This document shows positions 26,101 to 36,916 of a DNA stretch of 64,000 nucleotides, one piece after another. The stretch spans positions 412,501 through 476,500 of the forward strand of contig JACSYO010000928.1 in the NCBI GenBank assembly GCA_016806645.1, given 5' to 3'. The DNA comes from Ophiodon elongatus (Eukaryota; Chordata; Actinopteri; Perciformes; Hexagrammidae). Made by a program: the position numbers and the translations under genes. The number at the start of each line of letters is the position of its first letter. Position 1 is the stretch's first letter. The notes under the pieces are model-generated. The model searched no databases, was not told the DNA's origin, and saw only the letters and a program-made list of their open reading frames with translations.

Positions 26101-28817
26101 CTTTCAGCACATGAGATCTAATTGGCCAGCCCGGTGAGCAAAGCGAGTGCGGTTAATCTCAAAACGTGAGATTACAGCCTGCTCACGCTAGAAAACCATC
26201 AGTGCAAGCGACACGCCCGCTCACAATATTAACCTTTAGTTTAGGTCGCGGGAAAAAGAAATCGAGACAAGGTGTTTTTGGTCTGCTGACCTGGGAAGGA
26301 AGAGAATGTGTAAGGACAGCGACACAGTATACACTCGCATCCTCCTTCTAACAGCAGTTAACACCTCCATGTTAACGAGTTATTTAGAGAAGTTGTATAG
26401 ATGATATTGTGACATGACATGCCTTGATAGAAATCTGAGTTTGCATATTTTTTTCTAACGCACATTGAATTACATGATGTCACACAAGTTGAGTGTTAAG
26501 TTCAGGAGGACTTACCATGAAACTGTCCTCAGTTCTGCTGCTGTCTCTGCAGTCTGGGTGCCAAACCGTTGATCCTGCGAAGGCATTGATATTATGGCAA
26601 AAAACATTATTTACAACATGTCGAACAAAGTATTTCGATTTTATTAAAAAAAAAAAAAACATTTTCAATGTATGTATTTATCCAAGCATGAATCTCAAAC
26701 TAACCTTGCAGATACATGTCTTCACCCTCTTTAAACATTTTGTCACATCGGCTGCATCTTGCACAGCTGGGGTGATAATGTTTCTCCCCTGCCTGTAGCA
26801 GATGATGAGAAAGGCAAAAGTTTCAGAATTTGGCTTTATTACCAAGAAAAAAACTAAGATATGATACTCCAGGCAGGGGATTTCTGTCTGCGATGGGTTT
26901 TCCACATTTTTCTCACACATTGAAAACTCCAGAATCTATGAATATGCAAATGTGGGTAACACAAGATGTCTCCTACTTCACTGATATAGTCCATTCTTAG
27001 TGCACTGAAATGTTCACATAATTACACAAACTCTGCACATGCGTCATTCTGCACAGTGAAGCCCAAACATCCAAGTGAAGTTAAAATAAGAAAACACATA
27101 TATTTAATGGAGAGGGACAACAAAATCATTAATTCAAGATTAGTTGTCAAAATAAAAAATATAATAAGTTAAAAAATAGGTTAATCATTTAATTAGAAAT
27201 TAGAAATGTGTTAGAACCACCAACCGTCAAGTCATATTGATATCATTTTTTAGGGAAACAAAGAACATTTCAGAAAAGCTAAGTCACACATTGTATATTT
27301 CACTTGCAAGTCATGTAAATATAAATACAATCAGAAGCTTGCTCTTCACTAAAAGTAAAGATTTCTCACCTCTAAGACTTTTCCAGTTATAAATTTCTGA
27401 CAGGCTTCACATTGTACCCCAAATTGAATCTGGTAGTCCCTCTCACAATATGGAACGCCATCCCTGAAAGATAAGACGACATTAAATACACATTTCTGTG
27501 TATTAGTTGTGTAAGGTGCCAACATCATTTCTAATTCTAACCTTTCTTAATAGAAAATATACACTCGATTGAGGGTAGGGTAGAGAAAGAACTATGAGCA
27601 AGAGATTAGTATTTACTTGCTGATATATTCTCCGCTCAGCACTCTCCTGCAGGCTTTACACTTGAAGCAGCCGAGGTGCCACTGGCCACCCAGCGCTAAC
27701 AGAGACTGGCCGTTCTTGATGTCTCTACGGCAGCCAGAGCAGCCTGAGAACACACACACATACAAATTCATTAAGAGATAACAACATCCATTCATTCATC
27801 CATTCAACATCCAAACAGGCTCTTGCCAGTCACTTTTTTTTATCAATACTACACTAAATGTGTTGGGCCAAGTCGATCTGGTGATACCCGAGTTCAGGTA
27901 CCTATATTCTTCTTAATTATTTCAGGATGTAAATGTGTAAACGAAACTTTTTGAGTTGCTGTGCTCTTACCCTGTAGATTATTTTTTTTAAATAAGCACC
28001 TTTCTGTAAAGTCCTAAAGAGAGCTACTCTTAATCCAGAGGCTTTATGAGTCTGAATCCTCTATTGATCCCTGTCCTATGTATAGTTGTCAGTTGGATAA
28101 GGTCAAGTTAAGATGGAGAGCTTCAGTCTGCTGGATCTCTTAGTCCACAGTGAGTCACGGACTCATTGACCTGGCAGGATCCCGGGAGGATGACAGGATT
28201 TTTGAGGTAATATCAACTCATTGTTGTGACCACAGCTGGCCAATGTACCCTGCATAATACACCGTCTGATTATGTCTGCATGGGCTCAAGGTTCTGGTCT
28301 ATTCTAAAACTTTAATAATGAATAGTTTTCATGTGAACACTGGATTAAATGTCCAGAGTAAATCATACAAGACTGCACTTACTGCTGGAACTACTGACGT
28401 CGTTAGGAGTAGGAGACAGGGGTCGGATACAGCGCTGACAGAGGCATTCCTTTCCACTGAAGGTCACACAATCCCCAGCAGGAAAAGGCTGTCTGAGAAA
28501 CAGAGGAAGAGACACACGTATACCACACAATTCTTTGAACAAAAAAAACAAAACAAACATTTTGCCTCAAAATTCCCAAAACAATACAAATACTTTTTTT
28601 TTCACATTTACTTGCAAACGGTGCACACAAAGCATGCTGGGTGGTAGGTCTTCCCCAAGACTGTGACCACCGCTCCCTCCACAAATTCCCCACAGCCTTG
28701 GCAGAACGTGCCGTGAAGCCTCTGGAAGTCCAGCGGGCAGAGGTAGTCACCGTTCTTCATGAAGAAGCCACTTTGAGCCAGGTCACAGCCGCACACTGCG
28801 CACACACACACAGACAC

Positions 28818-28850
<33 letters not shown>

Positions 28851-31800
28851 GTCAGTCGTACAGGGAGAGACGGATGACAAACAGAAAACATTAAAGCTGC
28901 AATAATCTATTGTTTTATTGTCTTTGGATCAATGGGCTCTGTGTAATGTGAAAGGTGTCGCTTCCCACTCACAACCTAGTTTTTGCTCATCTGACAGACT
29001 CATTGTACTTTAGGCTCAGCAACAGACAAAAGTGTGCGACTAGCGGGTGAGCTAAAGCAGACAGAGTAGACTAGACCGCATTTGGTTAAACTTGTTTGTC
29101 ATAGCTTTAAAACGGGGATGAAATGTGTGTCATGTATTCATGACTTACATTTTTTGCGATTGTTTACTGGTTGCAGAATTTGGCTCATTGTGTCAAAACT
29201 CTATACACACAACTTGGACTTGGACTAACCTTTTGACACAATAATAACCAGAAGTCCAGTTTTTTTTTCTTCATCTCCATGTGTGTTAGTTTGCTAACGT
29301 TGCGTTTTGCCCGACATTTCATTTTCTGTGTTTTGTTATTTTTTTGTATAAAGAGCTTTGGGCCAAAATTATTTGTAACTTCTTGCATGATACATCTGTT
29401 TTGTATAAATTGAATGTTTTATGTCTTTTGTATTTTGGGTCAGTAACTATGAATGCACTGTTTAAATGATCACATTTTTTCATAGTAGTGAGTTAACAGC
29501 TACTACGTAATCCATCAAAGAGATGAGATATATGCTATTTCTGCCAGGGTTTCTGAAGTGTTTCACAAGCTATTACGGGAGGAGGCAGTGTTTTCTCCGA
29601 GCTTGTTCCGAGTCATTTGAAACCACACAACCTGCCACGACAGAATGCACAGGACAAATAGCAGAGATGCCAAGGAAGGATTTGTGCTGCTCTATTCCTG
29701 TCCTACTGCGAATCACTCACAGCGCACATGGCTTTTATATTTCCTAAAAATGCTATTTTAAGTCTGAAGAAAACACACACAAACACTAATTCCTCAGTGA
29801 TTGTTTCATAGAAATGACATACAATTAACTTTAACGATGAATCTTTACCTATCTCCTGATGTTCATAAACGCATGAAACTGAGTGCCTCAAATTCTTAGC
29901 TGATTTTATACTCAAATAAACTGACATTTTGAAACCATTTGAGTCAAATTGTGATCCAGTGAAGCCCACAGAGCATTTGGATCCCCAGGTCTTCCCACTG
30001 TTAAAACACTGCAGGCTTCTGTGCTCTGAAAGTCTCTTTGTTTCCTCTGCGCCGTAAACACGGTCACAATGCGATGAAAGGCCAACAACACGAGAAGCTT
30101 GCCGGTTTCGATTAGTGGGGACAATAGGCTGCTGAGGAAATATGTTTTCCACGAAACAAAGTAACTCTGGTGAATGACTGTCTGACAACCCAGGAGGTTA
30201 TCACAACAGTCCATTATAGATGCAGAATATTTTGTTATAAATTGAATTTGATGGCACCAGCAGGCAATCTAACCTTTCCTGAAAATAATGTGTTTTAATG
30301 CAACCTAAAGGGTCAAATAGTACTTGCGTTACTGCTTGCATTTTTGCTTTTGTTGATGGTAACACAAGTTTTAATCCAACTGGAGAATCAACACTGAGTT
30401 TAAATTCTTAATTTAAAGTCAAATCCCACTACAGTTTCCAGTCCTGATGAACAGTGCCAGTAGGCAGATGCATTATTAGACATCTGATAGTATTCATGTT
30501 ACAGAGTAGCCTACGAAACACTTCTACCACGCACCACTACGAATACATAGTAGTGTGGATATAGCCTATTTCAATCATTTGGAGCAAAAGTCAGATAGTC
30601 ACATCAAGGCAGCCACAAATTAATCTCCACTGCACATGAGGAAATAAATTAATTGGATTGCTCTTAAATTTCCAAAATATCCAAATTTAGATACCACTGA
30701 CCTTGTCTGATTACATACAATCTGTCTCAATCTGACTGATTGCAGGATAGTCCAAAAGTGCATGTATTGATGGTACGACTCACCTTTGCAGGTAAAGCAC
30801 TTTATGTGGAAGTGGCTGTTCTGTACGCGCAGCACCTGGCCCTTGCACGGCTCCCCACATCTTAAGCACTGGATGACTTGCTTCCCCCCGGGAGAACACG
30901 GCTGGCCATCCTGACCATATGGCCCTGCAGGAGACGGAGGAATAAATGAATCAGTTAAGTCTTAACAAATGAATTATCCTTGTTTGCCTATTAGCACGTC
31001 ATGTGAAACGTCATTTTACAATTTACCTGTAAAGGCCAAGGGTTGGACTTTACTATCTTTTTGCCTCCTCCTTTAAAAAAAAACTGCCTCTCTATTTTTA
31101 TTAGGCTTTAATGAAGCTAGTCATGAAACCGCATGTAAATGTTTGGAAGTACTTCTACACTCTCATGTGTGTATACAGAAGGTACTGTCAGCTCATGTAT
31201 TTGCTAGTTTTAATGTTTTATCATGCAAAGAAAGTTGAAAAGTCCTGAACGATTTTGTAAAGCTGTCAACAGAAGGAAGTACTCGGATCTTTTACATAAG
31301 TATTAATACCACAGTGTTTGAAATACTTTGTTCCAAGTAAAACTCCTGAATTAAAAATCTTACCGAAGTAAAAAGTAGTCACTAGAATATACTTGAATAC
31401 CTAAAGTAAAAGTACTCGTTAGGGGGATTCAAAATCATATTATATTACTGGATTATAATTATTGATGCATTAATGTGTAATTTACATCACTTTAATGTTT
31501 CAGCTGGTAAAGGTGAGACTGATTTTAATTACTTTACATACTGCCGCTAACTTGTAATAATACATCATAATTCATTATGTATTTATGTTTTCTATTAATA
31601 ATATGAATCTGCAAAGTAACTAACTATGTTGTCAAATAAATGTAGTGCAGTAAAAAAGTATAATATTCACCTCTGAGATGTAGGGGATTAGAAGTGTAAA
31701 GTATCAAACAATGGAAATACTCAAGTAAAGTACAATTACCTCAAAATTGTACATAAGTACAGTACTTCAGTAAATGTACTTTGTTACATTCACTGGTCCT

Positions 31801-34721
31801 CAACCATGCGAGCCGCTCTTTAGCTCATGCTAAATGCTAGCAACCGAATGCTAGCAACCGAATGCTAGCAACCGAATGCTAGCAACCGAATGCTAGCATG
31901 CTCACAATGACATCTATAATATCTACAGTGTTAAACACGGCAAACATGCGTGAAGTTTGTCAGCATGCTTACATGTGTTAATTAGGAATAAACACAAAGT
32001 ACGGCCTGCTAATGGGAATGTCATTCCTTTTTCAAGTGTTTAATCACAAACCAGCCCACGCATTCTCCAATACTTCCAAACTCTTTACCCTTCTCGGCCT
32101 GAGTAGTTCATTACAATACGATACACAAGTCCCTCCTGTCGGTGCTCACATAACTGAACATAATAAACAGGCACGCTTTCCTTGGGGCACGGAAGCACAC
32201 ATATACACACACGCACTCACACACACGGTCCCAGTAATCTGTCGAGTGCCTAACGAAGACAGACAAGGAGCTCACGAAGAAGCCTTTATTTCTCACGGTA
32301 GATCTCGCAACAACATCAATCAGAGTGTTCTGCATGCCCTCTGTTGCCTCTCGGCTCTAAAAAACCTACAGTCTCAAACTGTAGCGAGAACCTCATTCCC
32401 TCTGCTTGTGATCTCTTTCATGTTTGTACGGCAGCAGAAGCAGTGGATGTCAGTGCAATCTAATCACGGTCCACTTGAGAGGTCTTGAATGTGATTAGCG
32501 GAGGAGAGAGGGGAAAGAATGTGGCACGTTGAGAGCGCTGCGTAGACACCCAGCACACAAATAGATAAACACACGAACTTCATCTTTTCTTTTTTTTTTT
32601 GCCAGAGAAAACCATGATAAGAGCTACACTCTGTATATATGACTAACATGTAGGAGTTGTGTCTCTACAGAAAGATTTCCTCACACAGCTGGAAGGAGGG
32701 AAAGTTTTCAAACGTTTCCCAACTCGGTCTCGTGAATACTAAGAAAATTGAGTCAAGTACATCGGTATGTGGCCCCAGGTCTACCCCACAACAGGAGAGA
32801 TTTGTCACTATGGTAACAAGCGTGAAGTAACAAACTAGATTAAGAGACTATGCTTCCAAAAAAGTTAATATAGAGCTCACTGTAACTGATTGTACAGTTG
32901 AGGAAGACATACCAGTCTGCACGTTATGCAGTACTGTGGGGTTTAAGAACTTCCACAGCAGCTGTAATGCAGACTGCATTAATGATGATAGGGATCAGAC
33001 GAAGACTAGTAATCAATGTCTTAACATCCTGGAGCAGTCTAATTAAGTCTGTGTATTTGCAAGCAATAAAGGATACACATTTTACTGTCACTAAAAGCTT
33101 AAAATAAAAGTTTAACAAACAGTTTGGTCATACTGAAAGAGAAAAGACTTTGATTACAGTCATCCTTTGCCATTTTTTTTGTTAAATTATAGATTATTCC
33201 TGCCAATAGAAGAGCAGTAGAAGGACATTGTGTGATATCAATTTCATAATATCTAATCTAAAAAAAAATATGTTTTATCACTGCCAAACTTGACAAAATC
33301 GAAGCGGAATGTAACCCGTTCTTTTGGCCATGGGACTCCAACAATGACTGGAAACCCAGCCAAACTGGCCTTTGTCCTAGAAAGCCTCAAATATTTGTTA
33401 ATGACAGAGCTGTGATGCCAACACAAAAACATCACATAAACGCTCCTACTGATTATAAATGTTTGAAGGTTTTGTTTTGTTGTAAACTGACTGATGGAGA
33501 AGGACAGGTTACATATTACATTGTATAATGTGGATACACTAATACAGCATTTGTGTGGTATTATCCTGTATATAAAGTATACCCCTTGTACAGTATACTT
33601 TTAGTTTGTGCTCTTGTGTAAATGGTAAAACTCATGTGTGGAGTCCTCAGATGGAAATATTTTAAGAATCCAAAATGTCTTCTGTTCTGTCTTGATCTCG
33701 CTCAGAACATGAAGCTGATATGGTGTGAAGTCTTAGCAAATGGTAGATTTAGAAAGAGAGCAAAGGGAGAGAAACCTGAGACGGACAGTTAATCACACAA
33801 CCGAATATCTCCAGCTAAGAAAACCTGCATCTGTGTGTGTAAAGGAGTGAGTATCTATTTTAAGTCTTCAGAATCTTTTCATGTAGATGGAAATATACCT
33901 CATTCTAATTGTATGTGAAGTACAAAGTAATCTTAATATACTGTGGGTATCAAATATTAGCCGAGCAATGACATCATATAATAACTCTTTGGATGATATT
34001 AGTGTGTGTTACATGAACAACTATTTGGCCATGCTACTATAAGTGTGTTAATAATCGTTTTTAAAACTGTCAATGTCTTGAATGTTTTTTGGGTAGAATT
34101 TTACTAATTTACTAATAATTTCACTACAATCATTCACCTACAAGGAACACTCCCAACAACCTCAGGAGTCTCTATTGACATCAGGAGGTTTTTATGAGCC
34201 ACTAGTTTAGTGAGAGTACTTTCTCCACTCTTACTGAGTCACTACAGCGGCACCATTGAATATCTATCTGTTCCTTGTGACTGCAAATTAGAAAAATCAG
34301 AGAGAAACACTGCTAAATTCAGAAGTATGCTGGTCTTAACCCACCACCACGATTAGCTGGAACAGCTGTGACTGCACTTTCCCCTACTTGGCAACCACAC
34401 TTTTTATCTTCCAATACACTTTCGACATTTGGGAAAAAGTTTGAGAATCATCACTGTTTGCTCATCTCAACAGGTCAAAACGTTTGTTTTTGTTTCCAGG
34501 ATTCACATACGCAGATTACAAATAACATGTTGTTTAAACAACACTGTACAGTACAACACTGTGTTAAACACAATAGTATAACAATACCTGCAAGAGCAGT
34601 GAAGACAAAGTCATGATTTGATTTGACCTTCAAATCGATCAAATGCCACCATCATAAGTTGCAAACAAATCACAAGTAATTCAAAACAAACATGTAACAC
34701 AAGCAGACACACACAGACAAA

Positions 34722-34758
<37 letters not shown>

Positions 34759-36766
34759 ACACGCACTTAAAAATGTCTACCTTTTTCTTTCATGACAGTT
34801 GGTGTCTGCTTGTCTGTTGGAGCGCTCAGTGCAGCGGATCACAGTGAGGACAGGAACTAAGTGGACTGCTGGTCCAAGGGAAAGGGGGTGGTCCAAAACA
34901 CAGAGAGCGTGTGTGTGTGTGTGTGTGTGTGTGTTCTCAAAGAGGACAGTAGGAGTGGCATTGTGCTTTGAACCATGACCAACTCAACATGCTGAACAAG
35001 AGAGTATTTGAATCCCGGACATTTAGTGCTGATATGGTTGTGTGTTATTTATTTTTATTTATTTATTTTTTAGTTAAATCACACTAACTTTGTCGTGTTT
35101 CTTCTGCTTCAAACTGTTTTAAATATGGTGATGACATTCGCCTACAATAACCAGCTCATTGGTGATGCATTTAAAAATGTCAGACACATATTTTCTGTTA
35201 CGTTGCAGAAAATGGCCATAATATTTGTGTCTACACACAGAAAAATAATGGTCCTTAAATAGTTCTTTAAAAAGCTGTGTGGTTCCCCGAAGAACCATCA
35301 CCTACAAAATAACCATTTAATCTATTGGATGGTTCTACATGTTTGTCATATGGTTCTTTGGGATATTAAAGGGTTCTTAATTCATGTTTTTGTTATTGGA
35401 TCGTGGGGGATGGTATAAATTTGCAAAAGAAAAAAATACCTTGCCATTATCTGGGGGTTAGTTAGCTGGCAGCCGATATATATATTTTTTTTTTTTCCTC
35501 AGAAATCGGTTACTCAAAGAACCATTTATTCCTTGGAAGAACCAATTTTATCTGAAGAACCATTTGAAAAGGGTTCTTTATTGAACCTCTTGGGCCCATA
35601 AATAACTTGTGCCTCATAGAACAATTTTTTTAAGGTTCTTTTAGGCACCTTTGTGGGTTCTTTAAAGAACGCTTTCAGACCATTTTCAGTTCCAGATGCA
35701 CCTTTATTTTTCTGTGTGTATGATGGAACTGTTGTTCAGTACAGATGATTAAGTGATTACATTACCCGCTGCTGATATTTTTGTCCTTTTCAAAAACTCT
35801 CTCGCATTTTGGGACTTTTTGTAACTCGCAAACTGAATATGAGTTGTCTCCTAATACACACAGGTTTCTGTAGTCTGCATAGAACTCACATGTGGGTGAC
35901 TGTGACATAGTGGTGAGCAGGGTTGTCCTTCAATCAGAGAATCGGCAGTTCGATCCCGGGCTCCGCCAGCCCATGTCGATGTGTCCTTGGGCAAGACACT
36001 TAACCCCAAATTGCTCCCGTAGCTGTGTGAATGGTAGCTACTCCTGATGGGCAGGTGGCACCTTAGCCCCTCCCATCAGTGTGTGAGTGGGTGAATGGGT
36101 GAATGGGTGAATGGGTGAATGATGTCATGTAGTATGAAAGCGCTTTGAGTGGTCGGAAGACTAGAAAAGCGTTACAAGCACAGCTACCATTTACATGTCC
36201 ATATTATAATCTGATTGACCAAAAACCTTCAATACTCATGAAGAGCTGTGGGGTAATAGTAATGTCAGCAGACATAAATATTAAATGTAAACTGTTTGTC
36301 TATTAGCTTGATGTCTCGTTATTAAATAAGAATAAATTATTATATAAATAAAAAGTTATTAAATAAGAATAAAGAATAAGAATAAAGCAGACTAATCTAA
36401 TCATATGGTCCATGAACAAAATAAGCTATTGCCAATTTAAAGACTGCAATGACAAGTCATTAAAATACCAAAATATCACCCATGACAACCACGTAAGGAA
36501 GTAAACAATTCTTTACCTGACATCTCTGTAGGTATACCGTCCAACTTCTCACACAGGATGTAGTCGTCGGGGTTGAGGAAAGGCAGCTGCTCCATCATGG
36601 ACTGTTTAGGAATGAGGTAGAGAATCTCTGCAATTTCCCCATCTTCAATAATTGACATGCGCCTGACGGAGTTCTTCCTCTTGACCCGGTCCAAAACTAC
36701 CATTTCGTTGCTGTGGCTGGAGCCGCACAGCTTGCCCAGGCTGCTGAGGTTGAGGAGGCCCGACAT
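19585..36766 (-). CDS. ablim1: actin-binding LIM protein (ABLIM family, ablim1-like)
   Basis: ABLIM proteins bind F-actin through a villin headpiece and recruit partners through LIM zinc fingers. Exons (minus): 36517-36766, 30784-30924, 28612-28795, 28383-28492, 27617-27743, 27370-27463, 26705-26792, 26516-26574, 25475-25552, 24456-24626, 23719-23748, 23433-23562, 23183-23272 (cassette), 21869-21916, 21451-21515, 21143-21188, 21007-21014, 20602-20676, 20104-20184, 19585-19698. Phases are continuous throughout; the product is 662 residues with the cassette, 632 without. LIM domains start near residues 103, 162, 230 and 289, with CX2C and HX2C ligands intact. The villin headpiece ends in LPLWKRNAMKKRANLF. 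The start at 36766 (MSGLLNLSSLGKLC) is chosen over an in-frame ATG at 36916 because it matches the long ABLIM1 isoform. The linker lacks most of the family's central segment. The paralogue assignment within the family is less certain than the family. Confidence 0.92.
21007..21014 (-). CDS. ablim1: ablim 8-nt microexon
   Basis: The minus strand reads CTCTCAG, then eight bases ACTTTAAG, then GTATGT. Adding the final G of exon 21143-21188 gives Asp-Phe-Lys, and the next exon starts in phase 0. The result, RDFK before LTYDG, aligns with RDYQ before TLPDG in human ABLIM1. Without it the upstream and downstream exons are out of frame, so the microexon is required for the reading frame. Confidence 0.85.
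21607..21657 (-). CDS. ablim1: candidate extra ablim exon (51 nt)
   Basis: A TTACAG acceptor and a perfect GTAAGT donor bracket 51 nt that enter and leave in phase 1, as the flanking exons 21869-21916 and 21451-21515 require. It would add 17 residues (EQLAKGSEKKLARYILL). These sit where human ABLIM1 has EEQLMKLNSGLGQLIL, and the similarity is weak. It may be a diverged relic of the family's central exon or a chance open frame. Confidence 0.45.
23183..23272 (-). CDS. ablim1: ablim 90-nt cassette exon in the linker
   Basis: An AAACAG acceptor and GTAAGA donor enclose 90 nt in phase 1 at both ends, so inclusion or skipping keeps the frame. The encoded segment (starting GSMLAPSLCSG, containing CPTSPLSHHFLPHTKG) lies directly before the DEGFNMYGRPPIYK exon. 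It resembles the TPTSYQAPKHFHIPAG segment that precedes NIYRKPPIYK in ABLIM3. Both flanking exons also join correctly without it. Confidence 0.7.
24769..24807. repeat. 3'-end fragment of a tRNA-derived SINE
   Basis: It shares the CTTTGAGTGGTCAGAAGACTA...CCATTTACC tail with the fuller SINE at 35905-36195. It lies in an ablim intron. Confidence 0.55.
26516..30924 (-). CDS. ablim1: ablim LIM-domain exon block (four LIM zinc fingers)
   Basis: Seven exons (30784-30924, 28612-28795, 28383-28492, 27617-27743, 27370-27463, 26705-26792, 26516-26574) encode four tandem LIM domains. Zinc ligand clusters are visible as CLRCGEPC with HIKC, CQGCGEF with HPAC, CSGCRRD with HLGC, and CEACQKF with HPSC. Each LIM domain is split by an intron, as in mammalian ABLIM genes. 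The acceptor of exon 28612-28795 follows a (TG)n tract instead of an ordinary pyrimidine tract. Confidence 0.93.
28798..28850. repeat. (CA)n/(TG)n microsatellite at an ablim splice acceptor
   Basis: An imperfect CA repeat ends 3-4 nt from the acceptor of LIM exon 28612-28795. On the transcribed strand it reads as UG repeats in the polypyrimidine-tract position. Confidence 0.9.
31270..31800. repeat. interspersed repeat rich in AAGTA/TACTT motifs
   Basis: The unit contains GTAAAAGTACTCGTTA, GATGCATTAATGTGTAATTTACATC, GTCAAATAAATGTAGTG and ends in AAGTACAGTACTTCAGTAAATGTACTTTGTTAC. I recognise this layout as a very common teleost short interspersed element, probably a nonautonomous DNA transposon. 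No coding capacity is seen. Boundaries are approximate. Confidence 0.6.
31833..31897. repeat. 14-bp minisatellite (AATGCTAGCAACCG)n
   Basis: Four perfect 14-bp copies (31833-31888) plus a partial fifth lie in the large first intron of the ablim gene. Confidence 0.95.
34721..34755. repeat. (CA)n microsatellite
   Basis: CA repeat about 25 nt downstream (in gene orientation) of the short ablim first exon. A (GT)n tract at 34908-34933 lies upstream of the same exon. Confidence 0.9.
34781..34793 (-). CDS. ablim1: alternative short first coding exon of ablim
   Basis: On the minus strand ATG AAA GAA AAA G is followed by a GTAGAC donor. The 13 nt end in phase 1, exactly as the long first exon does, so splicing to 30784-30924 gives MKEKGPYGQDG and a short isoform of about 553 residues without the cassette. 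Short ABLIM isoforms starting just before LIM1 are known in the family. A GC-richer sequence upstream (34794-34880) could be its 5' UTR and promoter. Transcript evidence is needed to confirm it. Confidence 0.55.
34908..34933. repeat. (GT)n microsatellite
   Basis: About 13 GT units, upstream of the short ablim first exon in gene orientation. Confidence 0.9.
35232..35720. mobile_element. 489-bp MITE with terminal inverted repeats
   Basis: The left end TACACACAGAAAAATAATGG is the inverted repeat of the right end CCTTTATTTTTCTGTGTGTA over about 20 bases with one or two mismatches. Both ends begin and end in TA, the target duplication typical of Tc1/mariner-type elements. The interior is built of GGTTCTTT / AAAGAACC motifs in both orientations. 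There is no open frame for a transposase, so it is a nonautonomous element. It lies in the first intron of ablim. Confidence 0.8.
35905..36195 (+). mobile_element. tRNA-derived SINE
   Basis: The head has a B-box-like AGTTCGATCCC (35947-35957) preceded by an A-box-like TAGTGGTGAGCAGG. The body reads GTGTCCTTGGGCAAGACACTTAACCCC, which I know as a widespread teleost SINE core, and the tail has AAAGCGCTTTGAGTGG and CTACCATTTAC. Within it an 8-bp unit (GTGAATGG) is repeated four times at 36085-36120. Confidence 0.7.
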
Positions 36767-36916
36767 GTTGGTGCTCTCGAGGCTTTCGGCCACACAGTTC
36801 AGGTTGCAGACACTGACACCAAGTGAGAAACCATAAAGCAATCCCTCTGTTGTATGTCGGGTATTAAGTTGCCCTCTAAGACTTTGTGACTGACTCAGCG
36901 TGTGTGTGTTGTCCAT

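Noticed and set aside
31833..31897. CRISPR-like array
   Set aside because: The 14-bp units are directly adjacent with no spacers, and the window is vertebrate nuclear DNA.
35905..36195. Functional tRNA gene
   Set aside because: The B-box is part of a SINE head; no complete cloverleaf with paired acceptor arms is apparent and SINE core and tail follow.
36767..36916. N-terminal extension of the long ablim isoform to the ATG at 36916
   Set aside because: The family-type start MSGLLNLSSLGKLC begins at 36766; the 50 extra residues show no family similarity, though the longer start cannot be excluded.
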